Below, piece after piece: positions 25,086 through 35,771 of a DNA stretch of 47,906 bases (its first letter is position 1; every line of letters starts with the position of its first letter). This DNA is from DAHVFK01 sp035310985. Its GTDB lineage: Bacteria; Pseudomonadota; Gammaproteobacteria; Burkholderiales; SG8-39. The position numbers and the translations under genes were made by a program. The DNA is taken from the NCBI GenBank assembly GCA_035310985.1, contig DATGDH010000090.1, positions 1-47,906 on the forward strand, read 5' to 3'. Under the pieces are notes generated by a model. The model was not told where the DNA came from. It searched no databases and saw nothing but the letters and a program-made list of their open reading frames with translations.

Positions 25086-25902
25086 TACTGGATCGTCGGC
25101 GCCACCGCGCGCGTCTTCACCCACTGCATGATCGCGCCGGCGACTTCCCGCTCGCGCCCGGCAAAACCATGGTAGCTGAACGCCTCGCACGGCGGACCGT
25201 GCGTGCTGCTCGAACCGGTCACCGTGACGAGCGGGAGGCGGTACCTCGCGGCGAGGTCGCGCGCGCGGGCGTAGGGCGTCGCGACGCAGCCGTCGTACTC
25301 GTGGTGCACGAACAGCATCGGCACCTTGACCGCGCCGAAGTCGAACGACGCCACGCCCGGCCCCGCGCGGGTGGCCTGGACGATGGACGAGGTCATGACC
25401 GCGCCCGCGATCTTCGTCCCGAGCGCGACGGCGAGCGGCGCCACCGACACCGTGCCGCGGCTCGTGCCGACGAGGTAGATCTCGGCCCCGGGAAACCGTG
25501 CGGCGAGCACGTCGACGATCTTGCCGACGTCCGCGGCGTGCGTGTTGCTCAGCCGGAACTCGTCGTCGAAGCAGCAGTACTGGTCGGTCGGAGCGTCGAC
25601 CGAGGCGGCGGCAGTCTCGCTGTCGACGAACAGCGCACGCGAGCGCAGCAGGTAGTTGCCGAGCAGCTTGAACCACACGCGCCCGTCCTTCTCCTGCAGC
25701 TTCATGATTCCCGGATAGCCCGGAAACAGCATCAGGATGCGCTTCGGCTTCTGCCCGGCTGAGGCCATCGACAGCAGCACCGGCTCGTCGACCCCCGGCC
25801 GAACGGCGACGTGCACGATCTCCTCGTACGGCGCGGCCGTGCTCGTCAGCCACTCGCCGTAATCGCGCGCCTGCGCTGCGCCCGCGGCGAGCGCGAACGC
25901 TA

Positions 25903-25959
25903 GAAAAAGGGGACAGACCCCTTTTTTCGATATGCGGAATTTGGGGTCTGTCCCCTTTT

Positions 25960-25960
<1 letters not shown>
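25903..25960. repeat. Composite pair of REP-like palindromes 6 and 7
   Basis: AAAAAGGGGACAGACCCC with a T-run (25904-25927) and TTTGGGGTCTGTCCCC with a T-run (25940-25960) are joined by CGATATGCGGAA. It lies at the coxL stop codon (TGA, 25960-25962) and inside the start region of the hydrolase gene. The strong stem with a T-tract could end cox transcription. Confidence 0.85.
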
Positions 25961-28329
<2,369 letters not shown>

Positions 28330-28339
28330 GGCGGGCTCC

Positions 28340-28810
<471 letters not shown>

Positions 28811-28812
28811 CG

Positions 28813-29685
28813 TCAGTTCCCTCCCGCGCGCTTGGCCGCGAGCTCGAGCGCGCGTGCGGCCAGCACGCGCGCCATCTCGCGCTTGTACTCGACCGAGCCG
28901 CGGTGGTCGGCGCTCGGGTTCGCCTTCGCCGCGGCCATCTTCGCCGCCTCGGCGATCGTCTTTGCATCCGGCATCTTGCCGACCATGAACTTCGCTGCGT
29001 CCGCCGCCTCGAGCGGCGTCGGCCCGGCGTTGGTGAGCGCGATGCCGCAGCTCGCCACGGCGCCCTTCGCGTCGAGCGCGAGCTGCACCGCGACCGCCGC
29101 CGCGGCGTAGTCGCCGGTCTTGCGCTTCAATTTCTGGTAGGCGCCACCGCTCTTCGCCGGCGGCACAGGAATGCGGATCCCGGTGAGGATCTCGTCGCGC
29201 GCGAGCGCGGTGGTGTACAGGTCGGTGTAGAACCTGTTCGCGGCGATCGTGCGCTCGCCCTTCGGCCCGTGCGCCACGAACGTCGCGCCGAGCGCGATCA
29301 TGATCGCCGGCTCGTCGTTCGCCGGGTCGCCGTTCGCCACGTTGCCGCCGACCGTGCCGCGGTTGCGCACCAGCGGATCGGCGATGAGCGGCACTGCGTC
29401 GGCGAGGATCGGATACTTCTTGCGGATCAGCTCCGAGCGCTCGAGCGCGCTCTGGCGCGTGAGCGCGCCGATCTTCAGGAAGCCCCCCTCCTCCTTGATG
29501 CCGTCGAGCCCCGGAATGCGGTTGATGTCGACCAGGTGCGCGAATGAGCCGAGGCGCAGCTTCAGCGTCGGCAGCAGGCTCATGCCCCCGGAAAGCACCT
29601 TCGCCTGCCCGCCGTGGTGCTTGAGCAGGTTGACGGCCTCGTTTAGCGATGACGGACGGTGGTAGTCGAATGGCGCAGGAATCAT
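28813..29685 (-). CDS. coxM: CO dehydrogenase medium (FAD) subunit
   Basis: The 290-residue protein has VLSGGMSLLPTLKLRLG and RGTVGGNVANGDPANDEPA, the two FAD-pyrophosphate loops of the family (usually AGGHS and TIGGN). It passes electrons to the respiratory chain. It follows coxE by about 50 bases on the same strand, so coxE-M-S-L probably form one unit. Confidence 0.94.
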   Translation of the reverse strand: MIPAPFDYHRPSSLNEAVNLLKHHGGQAKVLSGGMSLLPTLKLRLGSFAHLVDINRIPGLDGIKEEGGFLKIGALTRQSALERSELIRKKYPILADAVPLIADPLVRNRGTVGGNVANGDPANDEPAIMIALGATFVAHGPKGERTIAANRFYTDLYTTALARDEILTGIRIPVPPAKSGGAYQKLKRKTGDYAAAAVAVQLALDAKGAVASCGIALTNAGPTPLEAADAAKFMVGKMPDAKTIAEAAKMAAAKANPSADHRGSVEYKREMARVLAARALELAAKRAGGN

Positions 29686-29735
29686 GGGCCTCCCCTCCCT
29701 TGAAGCGCGCGTGCGGCGGAACGGGCGACGATACT

Positions 29736-30845
29736 CTAGGCGAGATGCGCGAGCAATCCTTCCAGCGACTCGAGGTTGTGCGCCGCGCCAAAGTGATCGA
29801 CGAAGGGCAGCGCAGCCAGCATGCCGTCAGCCTGCGGCCGGTAGCGCGCATCGCCCGCGAGCGGATTCAGCCAGACGATGCGCCGCGCGCGCTCGCGCAG
29901 CTCGCGCATCGCGCGCCCGAGCACCTCCGCCTCGCCGTGGTCCAGCCCGTCGCTCACCACCAGCACCGTCGTGTGCCGGTTTACCACTCTGTCCCGCCAG
30001 CGCGCGTTGAATTCCCCCAGGCAGGCGCCGATGCGCGTGCCGCCGGACCAGTCGGGCACGCCGGCGGCGAGCCGCTCGAGCGTGCGCGCCACCTCGGCGG
30101 GCGAGATCATGCGCGTGACGCGCACCAGCGAGGTATTGAAGGCGAAGATCTCGACCTTCCTGATGCTGCGCCGCAGTGCGAAGGCAAAGGCGAGCAGCAG
30201 GCGCGTATAGGCGGCCATCGAGCCGCTCGTGTCGTACAGCACCACGAGGCTCGGCTGCTCCAGCGCGCGGCTGCGGCGCGCGAGCCGCACCAGGTCGCCT
30301 TCGCTCCTGAGGGCGTGGCGAAAGCTCCTGCGCAGGTCGACGTGGCCGCGCCCGTGCGTCGGCGTGAGGCGCCGGCTGCGGCGCGCGGCGAGCCGAGGAA
30401 CGAGGCGCGCGAGCATCCGCTCGAGCGCGGCGATCTCGCCCGCGGAGCAGCGCTCGATGGGCTTGCGCCGCAGCATCTCCTCGGCGCTGTAGCCCGGCGT
30501 GTCGCCCTCGGGCTCCTCGTCGTTCTCATCCTGCGGCAGGGCGAGGCGCACGCGTTCGCCGTCCCACTGCCACTGCGGGCGGGCGCGCGCTTCGCGCAGC
30601 GCGCGCTCGAGCGCCTCGTGGCGCGGCGCGCGGATCCCTTCCCAGTATTCGCGGAACAGCCGGTCGTACAGATCCCAGGCCTCGCGCGACAGCTTGAACG
30701 CGATCCTGAGCGCGCGGTGCACCTCGCCGCGGTCGAGCAGATCGACGAGCGCCAGCGCCGCCGCCGCGTCGACCTCGTCCCCGAGGCCGACGCGCACGCC
30801 GGCGGCGCGCAGCGCGGCGGCGAAGCGGGTTAGCGGCTCGATCAT
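29736..30845 (-). CDS. coxE: CoxE: VWA-domain maturation protein of CO dehydrogenase
   Basis: The 369-residue protein is of the CoxE family. The C-terminal half is a von Willebrand A domain with MIDAS motif YDTSGSM and later SDGLDHGE. The N-terminal half is charged and helical. In Oligotropha, CoxE works with the AAA+ protein CoxD in completing the Mo-Cu centre. Unlike the usual order, coxE is upstream of coxM here and parted from coxD by two opposite-strand genes. No strong ribosome site is seen; a 28-base dyad lies 10 bases before the ATG. Confidence 0.9.
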   Translation of the reverse strand: MIEPLTRFAAALRAAGVRVGLGDEVDAAAALALVDLLDRGEVHRALRIAFKLSREAWDLYDRLFREYWEGIRAPRHEALERALREARARPQWQWDGERVRLALPQDENDEEPEGDTPGYSAEEMLRRKPIERCSAGEIAALERMLARLVPRLAARRSRRLTPTHGRGHVDLRRSFRHALRSEGDLVRLARRSRALEQPSLVVLYDTSGSMAAYTRLLLAFAFALRRSIRKVEIFAFNTSLVRVTRMISPAEVARTLERLAAGVPDWSGGTRIGACLGEFNARWRDRVVNRHTTVLVVSDGLDHGEAEVLGRAMRELRERARRIVWLNPLAGDARYRPQADGMLAALPFVDHFGAAHNLESLEGLLAHLA

Positions 30846-30854
30846 CGGTACAGG

Positions 30855-30882
30855 TTGACCCAGAAGCTGCGCGCCGTCAAAA
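30855..30882 (-). promoter_or_regulatory. Cox dyad element A, upstream of coxE
   Basis: On the coding strand it reads TTTTGACGGCG, 8 variable bases, then TTCTGGGTCAA. This gives a dyad TTGACG-N14-GGTCAA. It matches element B (33812-33839) at 21 of 28 positions with no gap, and both lie exactly 10 bases from the ATG. TTGACG could also be a -35 box, with transcription starting at or near the ATG. Confidence 0.6.
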
Positions 30883-30931
30883 GCCCGCGCTGCAACATAG
30901 GTCTCGCTAATCCGGCGCTAAATACAAACGC

Positions 30932-30959
30932 TCGACCCCCCTGAGGCGAGGGCTATATT
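30932..30959 (+). promoter_or_regulatory. Candidate sigma-70 promoter of the CBS-adk operon
   Basis: TCGACC (30932-30937), a 16-base spacer and TATATT (30954-30959) lie 33 bases before the CBS-gene ATG. It is a weak -35 with a good -10. A GGAGA ribosome site follows closer to the gene. Confidence 0.4.
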
Positions 30960-30992
30960 GTCGCTGTCGGGGGTCACTTATGGAGACTGCTC

Positions 30993-31589
30993 ATGGAACG
31001 AAGCTACGCGCCGTTGCCGTCGCATGGGATGGAGCCTGGAACGACGTTCCAGCAGCCGGTGCTGCCCGAGCCGAAGCGCGTGGGGCCGGATGATGCGGCG
31101 CTCGAGGTGATGACCGACTTCCGGCGGGTGCGCGCGATCACCGTCGCGCCCGGCGCCCCGATGGACTACGCGCGCCAGCGCATGCGCGCCAACGGCGTGC
31201 ACCTGCTGCTCGTGGTCGACGAGCACAACGTGCTGCTCGGCCTGGTCACCTCGACCGACATCGAGGGCGACAAGCCCGTGCGCCTGGTGCACGACCGCGG
31301 CCTGCGGCGCGAAGAGGTCACCGTGGGCGACGTCATGACGCCGCGCGAGCGGCTCGAGGTGATCCCGATCGAGGCGGTGCAGGGCGCGCGCGTCGGCCAC
31401 GTGGTGGCGACGCTCAAGGCGGTCGGACGCCAGCACGCGATGGTCGTCGACCGCGACGCGCAGGGGCGCCAGCGCGTGCGCGGCCTGTTCGCGGTGTCGC
31501 AGCTCAACCGCCAGCTCGGCAGCGCGCTGCAGCCGCTCGAGGTGGCGCGCAATTTCGCCGAGGTCGAAACCGCGCTCGGCTCGGCATGA
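30993..31589 (+). CDS. CBS-domain pair protein coupled to adenylate kinase
   Basis: The 198-residue protein has a Pro-rich N-tail of about 35 residues and two CBS motifs. The first contains MRANGVHLLLVVDEHNVLLG with LVTSTDIEG; the second contains VGDVMTPRERLEVIP with GRQHAMVVDR. CBS pairs bind AMP or ATP. The stop overlaps the adenylate kinase start (ATGA, 31586-31589), so the two are made together. Its place between the two cox units suggests, but does not prove, a link to CO-dependent energy metabolism. Confidence 0.88.
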   Translation: MERSYAPLPSHGMEPGTTFQQPVLPEPKRVGPDDAALEVMTDFRRVRAITVAPGAPMDYARQRMRANGVHLLLVVDEHNVLLGLVTSTDIEGDKPVRLVHDRGLRREEVTVGDVMTPRERLEVIPIEAVQGARVGHVVATLKAVGRQHAMVVDRDAQGRQRVRGLFAVSQLNRQLGSALQPLEVARNFAEVETALGSA

Positions 31590-32239
31590 GGGTCATCTTC
31601 CTCGGCGCCCCGGGCGCCGGCAAGGGCACCACCGCCAAGATCGTCGCGCAGGCCGAGGGCCTGCCGCAGATCTCCACCGGCGACCTGCTGCGCGCAGCGG
31701 TCGCCGCCGGCAGCAAGCTCGGCAGGCTGGCAGAGGCGCGCATGAGCCGCGGGGAGCTGGTGCCCGACGCGCTGATTCTCGACCTGATGCGGCAGCGCCT
31801 GCGCGAGAGCGACTGCGCGCGCGGCTTCCTGCTGGACGGTTTCCCGCGCACCGTGCCGCAGGCCGAGGCGCTCGAGCGCCTGGCCGGGGAGCTCGGCGTG
31901 CGCATCGATTTCGCGGTCAACCTGGTCGTGCCGCGCGAGCTGATCATGCTGCGCCTGACCACGCGCCGTACCTGCTCCAACCCGGACTGCCAGGCGATCT
32001 ACAACCTGCGCACCAAGCCGCCCAAGGCGGAGGGCCGCTGCGACCTGTGCGGCGCGCCGGTAGTGCAGCGCGCCGACGAGACCGAGCAGGCGATCGCAAC
32101 GCGCCTGGACGCCTATGCGCGGCAGAGTGCGCCGCTGGTCGACTGGTACCGCGCGCGCGGCCTGCTGTTCGAGATCGACGGCACCGACAGCGACGCCGCC
32201 GCCGACGCGATCAGGAAACGCTACGCCGGCAGCGGCTAG
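31586..32239 (+). CDS. adk: Adenylate kinase, long-LID zinc form
   Basis: The 217-residue protein has P-loop GAPGAGKGT (7-15), TGDLLR and DGFPRT. The LID domain carries four Cys, C130, C135, C152 and C155 (TCSNPDC and RCDLCG), which bind structural zinc. It catalyses ATP + AMP to 2 ADP. Being second in an operon with a CBS gene inside a cox region is not the usual setting, so this may be a second copy besides the housekeeping adk; that cannot be checked here. Confidence 0.93.
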   Translation: MRVIFLGAPGAGKGTTAKIVAQAEGLPQISTGDLLRAAVAAGSKLGRLAEARMSRGELVPDALILDLMRQRLRESDCARGFLLDGFPRTVPQAEALERLAGELGVRIDFAVNLVVPRELIMLRLTTRRTCSNPDCQAIYNLRTKPPKAEGRCDLCGAPVVQRADETEQAIATRLDAYARQSAPLVDWYRARGLLFEIDGTDSDAAADAIRKRYAGSG

Positions 32240-32258
32240 CCGCGCCTCTCGGCTACGG

Positions 32259-33140
32259 TCAGCTCTGCGCCTCCGCGACGAGCTCGGCGATCGCTTCCCG
32301 GCCGGTGGCGCGCAGGTCGTGCGCGTCCTTGAGCAGGCAGCCGAGGGTGGCGGCCACCGTCTCGGCGTCGAGTGAGTCGCGGTGCAGCCGGATGAGCGCC
32401 TGCGCCCAGTCGATCGTCTCGGCGACACCGGGCAGCTTCCTCGGCCCGCGCGTACGCAGCCGCTCGACGAAGCGTGCGACGCTCGTCGCGAGCTGCTCGC
32501 CGATTCCCGGTACCTTCGCGCGCAGGATGCGCAGCTCCTTTTCCAGCCCGGGATGCTCGACGTACAGATACAGGCAGCGGCGCCTGAGCGCGTCGCTCAG
32601 CTCGCGCGAGCGGTTCGAGGTGAGCAGCACGAACGGCACGTGCTCGGCGCCGATCGTGCCGAGCTCGGGGATCGTGACCTGGAAGTCCGACAGCAGCTCG
32701 AGCAGGAACGCCTCGAAGCCTTCGTCGGCGCGGTCGACCTCGTCGACGAGCAGCACCGCCGGCCCCTCGCGCCGCGTGATCGCGCGCAGCAGCGGCCGCT
32801 CGAGCAGGTAGTCGCGCCCGAAGATGAGCTCCTCGAGCTCGCCGGGGTCGCGCCCCTCCCTCTCGGCGATCTTGAGACGCAGGATCTGGCGCTGGTAGTT
32901 CCACTCGTAGAGCGCGGTGTGCGTGTCGAGGCCCTCGTAGCACTGCAGCCGCACCAGCTCGGTGTCCAGCATGCGCGCGAGCACCTTGGCGATCTCGGTC
33001 TTGCCGACGCCCGCCTCGCCCTCCACGAGCAGCGGGCGGCGCATCTCGCGCGCGAGGAACACCGCGGTGGCGATCTCGGGCTCGGCGATGTAGCCGCAGC
33101 GCTCCATCGCCTGCTGGACCGCGCGGATCTCCTCGTTCAT
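32259..33140 (-). CDS. coxD: CoxD: MoxR-type AAA+ ATPase for CO dehydrogenase maturation
   Basis: The 293-residue protein has Walker A EGEAGVGKT, Walker B VLLVDEVDRAD and sensor region LLTSNRSRELSDALRRRC, matching the MoxR/CoxD group. CoxD is known in Oligotropha as a membrane-associated chaperone needed to build the sulfur- and copper-containing active site. Its ATG overlaps the stop of the Met-rich membrane protein gene (33140), so those two products are made together. Confidence 0.9.
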   Translation of the reverse strand: MNEEIRAVQQAMERCGYIAEPEIATAVFLAREMRRPLLVEGEAGVGKTEIAKVLARMLDTELVRLQCYEGLDTHTALYEWNYQRQILRLKIAEREGRDPGELEELIFGRDYLLERPLLRAITRREGPAVLLVDEVDRADEGFEAFLLELLSDFQVTIPELGTIGAEHVPFVLLTSNRSRELSDALRRRCLYLYVEHPGLEKELRILRAKVPGIGEQLATSVARFVERLRTRGPRKLPGVAETIDWAQALIRLHRDSLDAETVAATLGCLLKDAHDLRATGREAIAELVAEAQS

Positions 33141-33802
33141 CAGCGCGGGCCGCGCAGCCCGATCCAGACGCGGTAGATCGACACGCTCACCACCATGCCC
33201 CACACCATGCCGCCGATCATGCCGCCGAGCATCTCCGGCACGCCGCCCATGGCGCCGACCCAGGCGGCGATGCGGTAGTACACCATCACGCCGGCCACCA
33301 TGCCGACCATCATCCAGCCCGAGCAGGCGAAGTTCTGCATGACGCGCGCGCAGAACTGGCGCCGGCAGCCCGGGCGCACGCGACGCAGCCAGGCGAGCGC
33401 GCCCAGCCCGCCCGCGAACATGCCCAGATGCATCGCCGGCAGCCACGTGAGGTGCAGCCGCGCGACCGCGAGAAAGTCCGGCGCGCTCGCGGCGCACATC
33501 GTCGCGATTGCGGCGAGGCCCGCATTGTGCGCGTCGATCGCGAGGCCTGCCAGCATGCCGAGCGTGCCGAGCAGCATCATCGCCTGCGGCGCGGTGATTC
33601 CGACGCGCGCCGGGCGCAGCCAGCCGAGCGCCGCGAAGCCGGTGAGCACCGAGAACGCGGTGAGCGCGAGCCACAGCAGGTCCGCCGCCTGCCTCATGGC
33701 AGCGAGCTGCCACCACCAGGCCGCGCCGAGCACGACGAGCGCGCTCGCCGCCATCGTGTGGCGGCGCACCATGCCCTTTAGCGAAGCCGCGAGCTCGGTC
33801 AT
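33140..33802 (-). CDS. Methionine-rich polytopic membrane protein coupled to coxD
   Basis: The 220-residue protein starts at MTELAASLKG. It has about six to seven hydrophobic segments and 20 Met (9%). Ten Met lie in residues 155-203: MMVGMVAGVM (164-173), then Met at 191, 195, 199 and 203, one per helical turn (PEMLGGMIGGMVWGM). MHLGM (124-128) and Cys103, 146, 151 and 160 add further soft-metal ligands. I do not recognise the family. Coupling to coxD and the shared cox dyad tie it to CO dehydrogenase. Copper delivery to the Mo-Cu site is my hypothesis. No ribosome site is seen. A longer frame upstream to 33916 crosses the dyad and a REP-like element and is rejected. Confidence 0.7.
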   Translation of the reverse strand: MTELAASLKGMVRRHTMAASALVVLGAAWWWQLAAMRQAADLLWLALTAFSVLTGFAALGWLRPARVGITAPQAMMLLGTLGMLAGLAIDAHNAGLAAIATMCAASAPDFLAVARLHLTWLPAMHLGMFAGGLGALAWLRRVRPGCRRQFCARVMQNFACSGWMMVGMVAGVMVYYRIAAWVGAMGGVPEMLGGMIGGMVWGMVVSVSIYRVWIGLRGPR

Positions 33803-33811
33803 CGAAAAAGC

Positions 33812-33839
33812 TTGACGCAGAAACCATCCGCCGTCAAAG
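33812..33839 (-). promoter_or_regulatory. Cox dyad element B, upstream of the Met-rich protein and coxD
   Basis: On the coding strand it reads CTTTGACGGCG, 8 variable bases, then TTCTGCGTCAA, giving perfect arms TTGACG-N14-CGTCAA. Its spacing to the ATG (10 bases) equals that of element A, and both units begin CGATGA. It is a candidate site for a dimeric regulator, or an activator-dependent promoter of a leaderless mRNA. Confidence 0.6.
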
Positions 33840-33849
33840 AAAATGGCAA

Positions 33850-33872
33850 ATAATGGGGACAGACCCCTTTTT
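33850..33872. repeat. REP-like element 8
   Basis: AATGGGGACAGACCCC followed by a T-run, between the cox dyad and the kinase gene. An ATG inside it (33853) is in frame with the kinase but would add 12 REP-encoded residues. Confidence 0.8.
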
Positions 33873-33888
33873 GAATGAACCCTTCGAC

Positions 33889-35181
33889 ATGAGCGGACCG
33901 TCCACGTCGATCGCACCCGGCCAACAGGTCGGCAAGTACCGGCTGGTCAAGTCGCTCGGAACGGGGAGTTCGGGCACTGTGTATCAGGCCGTGGACACGT
34001 TCACGGGCCGGGAGATCGCACTCAAGATCGTCGACCCGCGGGTGTTCCAGGACTCCGAGTTCGGCAGCGCGCGCCGCGCCCAGTTCGTGCGCGAAGCCGC
34101 GCTCGCGGGCCGGCTGATCCACCCGCACGTGGTGACGCTGCTCGACGCGGTGGTCGAGCAGGACCGCGCCTACATCGCGATGGAGCTGATCACCGGAGGC
34201 GACCTCTCGCAGCACGTCACGCGGAGCACGCTGCTGCCGGTGCCGGACGTCGTCGAGATCTGCTACAACTGCTGCAGCGCCCTGGACTACACGACGCGTG
34301 CCGGCATCATCCACTGCGACATCAAGCCGGCGAACATCCTGATCGCCGACGGCAACGACGTGCGCATCACCGACTTCGGCGCCGCCGTGCTGCACACGAC
34401 CAAGGTGGTGCAGGCCGCGGACTTCGGTTCACCGCATTACGCGGGGCCCGAGCGCATCACGCGCGAGGCGCTGACATTCCACAGCGACATGTACTCGCTC
34501 GGCGCGGTGCTGTACCACCTCCTGACCGGCCGGCACCCGTTCCTCGCCGACCGCATCGAGGAGCTCGTCGAAAAGATCCTCTACGAGGATCCGGAGCCGC
34601 CGAGCCGCGTGCGCCCCGAGCTGCCGTCGATCGTCGACCGGGTCGTGCTGCGCGCGCTGAAGAAGAAGCCCGAGGAGCGCTACGGCAGCTGGGCGGAATT
34701 CGCGTTCGAGCTGGCGGAGGTCTCGCGCCAGGTCCTGTCGCCCGAAGTGGTCCCGGAAGCCGACAAGCTCAAGGCGCTCAAGCGCGTCGACGCGCTCGAG
34801 TCGCTCACCGACGCCGAATTGTGGGAGCTCGCCAAGGCGGGGCGCTGGTCGCGCGCCAAGGCGGACACGGTGCTCGTGCGCGAGGACGATCCCGGGGCGC
34901 ACTTCTTCCTGCTCGCCTCGGGCTCGGCAAAGGTCGTGCGCCGCGACCGGCTGCTAAACCTGATCAGGGCGGGCGAATTCTTCGGCGAGATGGCGTATTT
35001 CCTGGAAGGCCGCCAGCACCGTCACGCGAGCGTGGTGGCGATCAAGGACGCGGTGATCGCCGAGTTCACGCCGGAGGCGCTCGAGCGCATGAGCGCCGAG
35101 GTCCGGCTGCTGCTCACGCGCGCGCTCGCGCGCAACCTGGTCGAGCGGCTCACGCTCGCCAACGAGCGCATCGCCGACTAG
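33889..35181 (+). CDS. Ser/Thr protein kinase fused to a cyclic-nucleotide-binding domain
   Basis: The protein has 430 residues. Residues about 15-270 form a eukaryotic-type kinase: glycine loop LGTGSSGTVY, catalytic Lys in ALKIV, catalytic loop IIHCDIKPANIL (HCD in place of HRD, Asp kept), DFG, and GSPHYAGPE. After a linker, residues about 300-420 resemble a cNMP-binding beta-roll (FFLLASGSAKVV, GEFFGEMAYFLEG, RHASVVAI). There is no transmembrane segment, so it is cytosolic. Cyclic nucleotide control of the kinase is inferred. Start 33889 avoids REP-coded residues; the ribosome site is weak. Its stop overlaps a convergent PEBP gene (CTAG). Confidence 0.88.
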   Translation: MSGPSTSIAPGQQVGKYRLVKSLGTGSSGTVYQAVDTFTGREIALKIVDPRVFQDSEFGSARRAQFVREAALAGRLIHPHVVTLLDAVVEQDRAYIAMELITGGDLSQHVTRSTLLPVPDVVEICYNCCSALDYTTRAGIIHCDIKPANILIADGNDVRITDFGAAVLHTTKVVQAADFGSPHYAGPERITREALTFHSDMYSLGAVLYHLLTGRHPFLADRIEELVEKILYEDPEPPSRVRPELPSIVDRVVLRALKKKPEERYGSWAEFAFELAEVSRQVLSPEVVPEADKLKALKRVDALESLTDAELWELAKAGRWSRAKADTVLVREDDPGAHFFLLASGSAKVVRRDRLLNLIRAGEFFGEMAYFLEGRQHRHASVVAIKDAVIAEFTPEALERMSAEVRLLLTRALARNLVERLTLANERIAD

Positions 35182-35732
35182 CGATGCTTCTCGTAGGTGC
35201 CGACGAGGCGTGCCTCGGCGAGCACGTGACCGCGCATCGCCGCCTCGAGCCCGCCCTTGTCCGGGCGCGCGAGCGGCGGCAGCACGGTGTCGAGCGCGTA
35301 GAGCTTGTGGACGTAGCGGTGCCTGCCGATCGGCGGGCAGGGCCCGCCGTAGCCGGTGCGGCCCCAGTCGTTCACGCCGTCCTTCGCGCCTGCGGGAGTG
35401 TGCGCGCCTTCGGCGAGGCCGCCCGCCGCCGGCGGAATGTCGTACAGCACCCAGTGCACCCAGGTCATCTTCGGCGCCTTGGGGTCGGGCGCGTCCGGAT
35501 CGTCGACGATGAGCGCCAGGCTCTTCGCGCCCGCAGGCACGCCCGACCAGTCGAGCGGCGGCGACACGTCCTGTCCGTCGCAGGTGTACTTCGACGGAAT
35601 CGCGCCGCCTTCGGCGAACGCGCTGGAAGTAAGCTTGAAGGCCATGGCGGCGCCCTCCTTCGGCGACTCGGCGAGCCCTGCCGCGCCCGCTGCGGCGAGC
35701 ACGAGAAGCAGCACCGGGCGTGCGAGGCTCAT
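35178..35732 (-). CDS. YbhB/YbcL-family (PEBP, Raf-kinase-inhibitor-like) protein, exported
   Basis: The 184-residue protein has a signal peptide (MSLARPVLLLVLAAAGAAGL) and the PEBP ligand-site motifs DVSPPLDWSG, LIVDDPDAPD, VHWVLYDIP and GPCPPIGRHRY. Bacterial PEBPs are periplasmic or cytosolic and of unclear role. Its neighbour is a protein kinase, but this protein is exported and convergent, so a kinase-inhibitor role is not implied. Confidence 0.92.
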   Translation of the reverse strand: MSLARPVLLLVLAAAGAAGLAESPKEGAAMAFKLTSSAFAEGGAIPSKYTCDGQDVSPPLDWSGVPAGAKSLALIVDDPDAPDPKAPKMTWVHWVLYDIPPAAGGLAEGAHTPAGAKDGVNDWGRTGYGGPCPPIGRHRYVHKLYALDTVLPPLARPDKGGLEAAMRGHVLAEARLVGTYEKHR

Positions 35733-35771
35733 CGCCTACAATGGTGCTCCCATCCCCGTCCCGCCGCCAGC

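Noticed and set aside
33140..33916. Longer N-terminus for the Met-rich membrane protein
   Set aside because: The extra 38 residues are encoded by the cox dyad and a REP-like element; the sequence from MTELAASLKG looks like a normal start.
35178..35732. PEBP protein as inhibitor of the neighbouring kinase
   Set aside because: It has a signal peptide and so is exported, whereas the kinase is cytosolic; the genes are convergent, not co-expressed.
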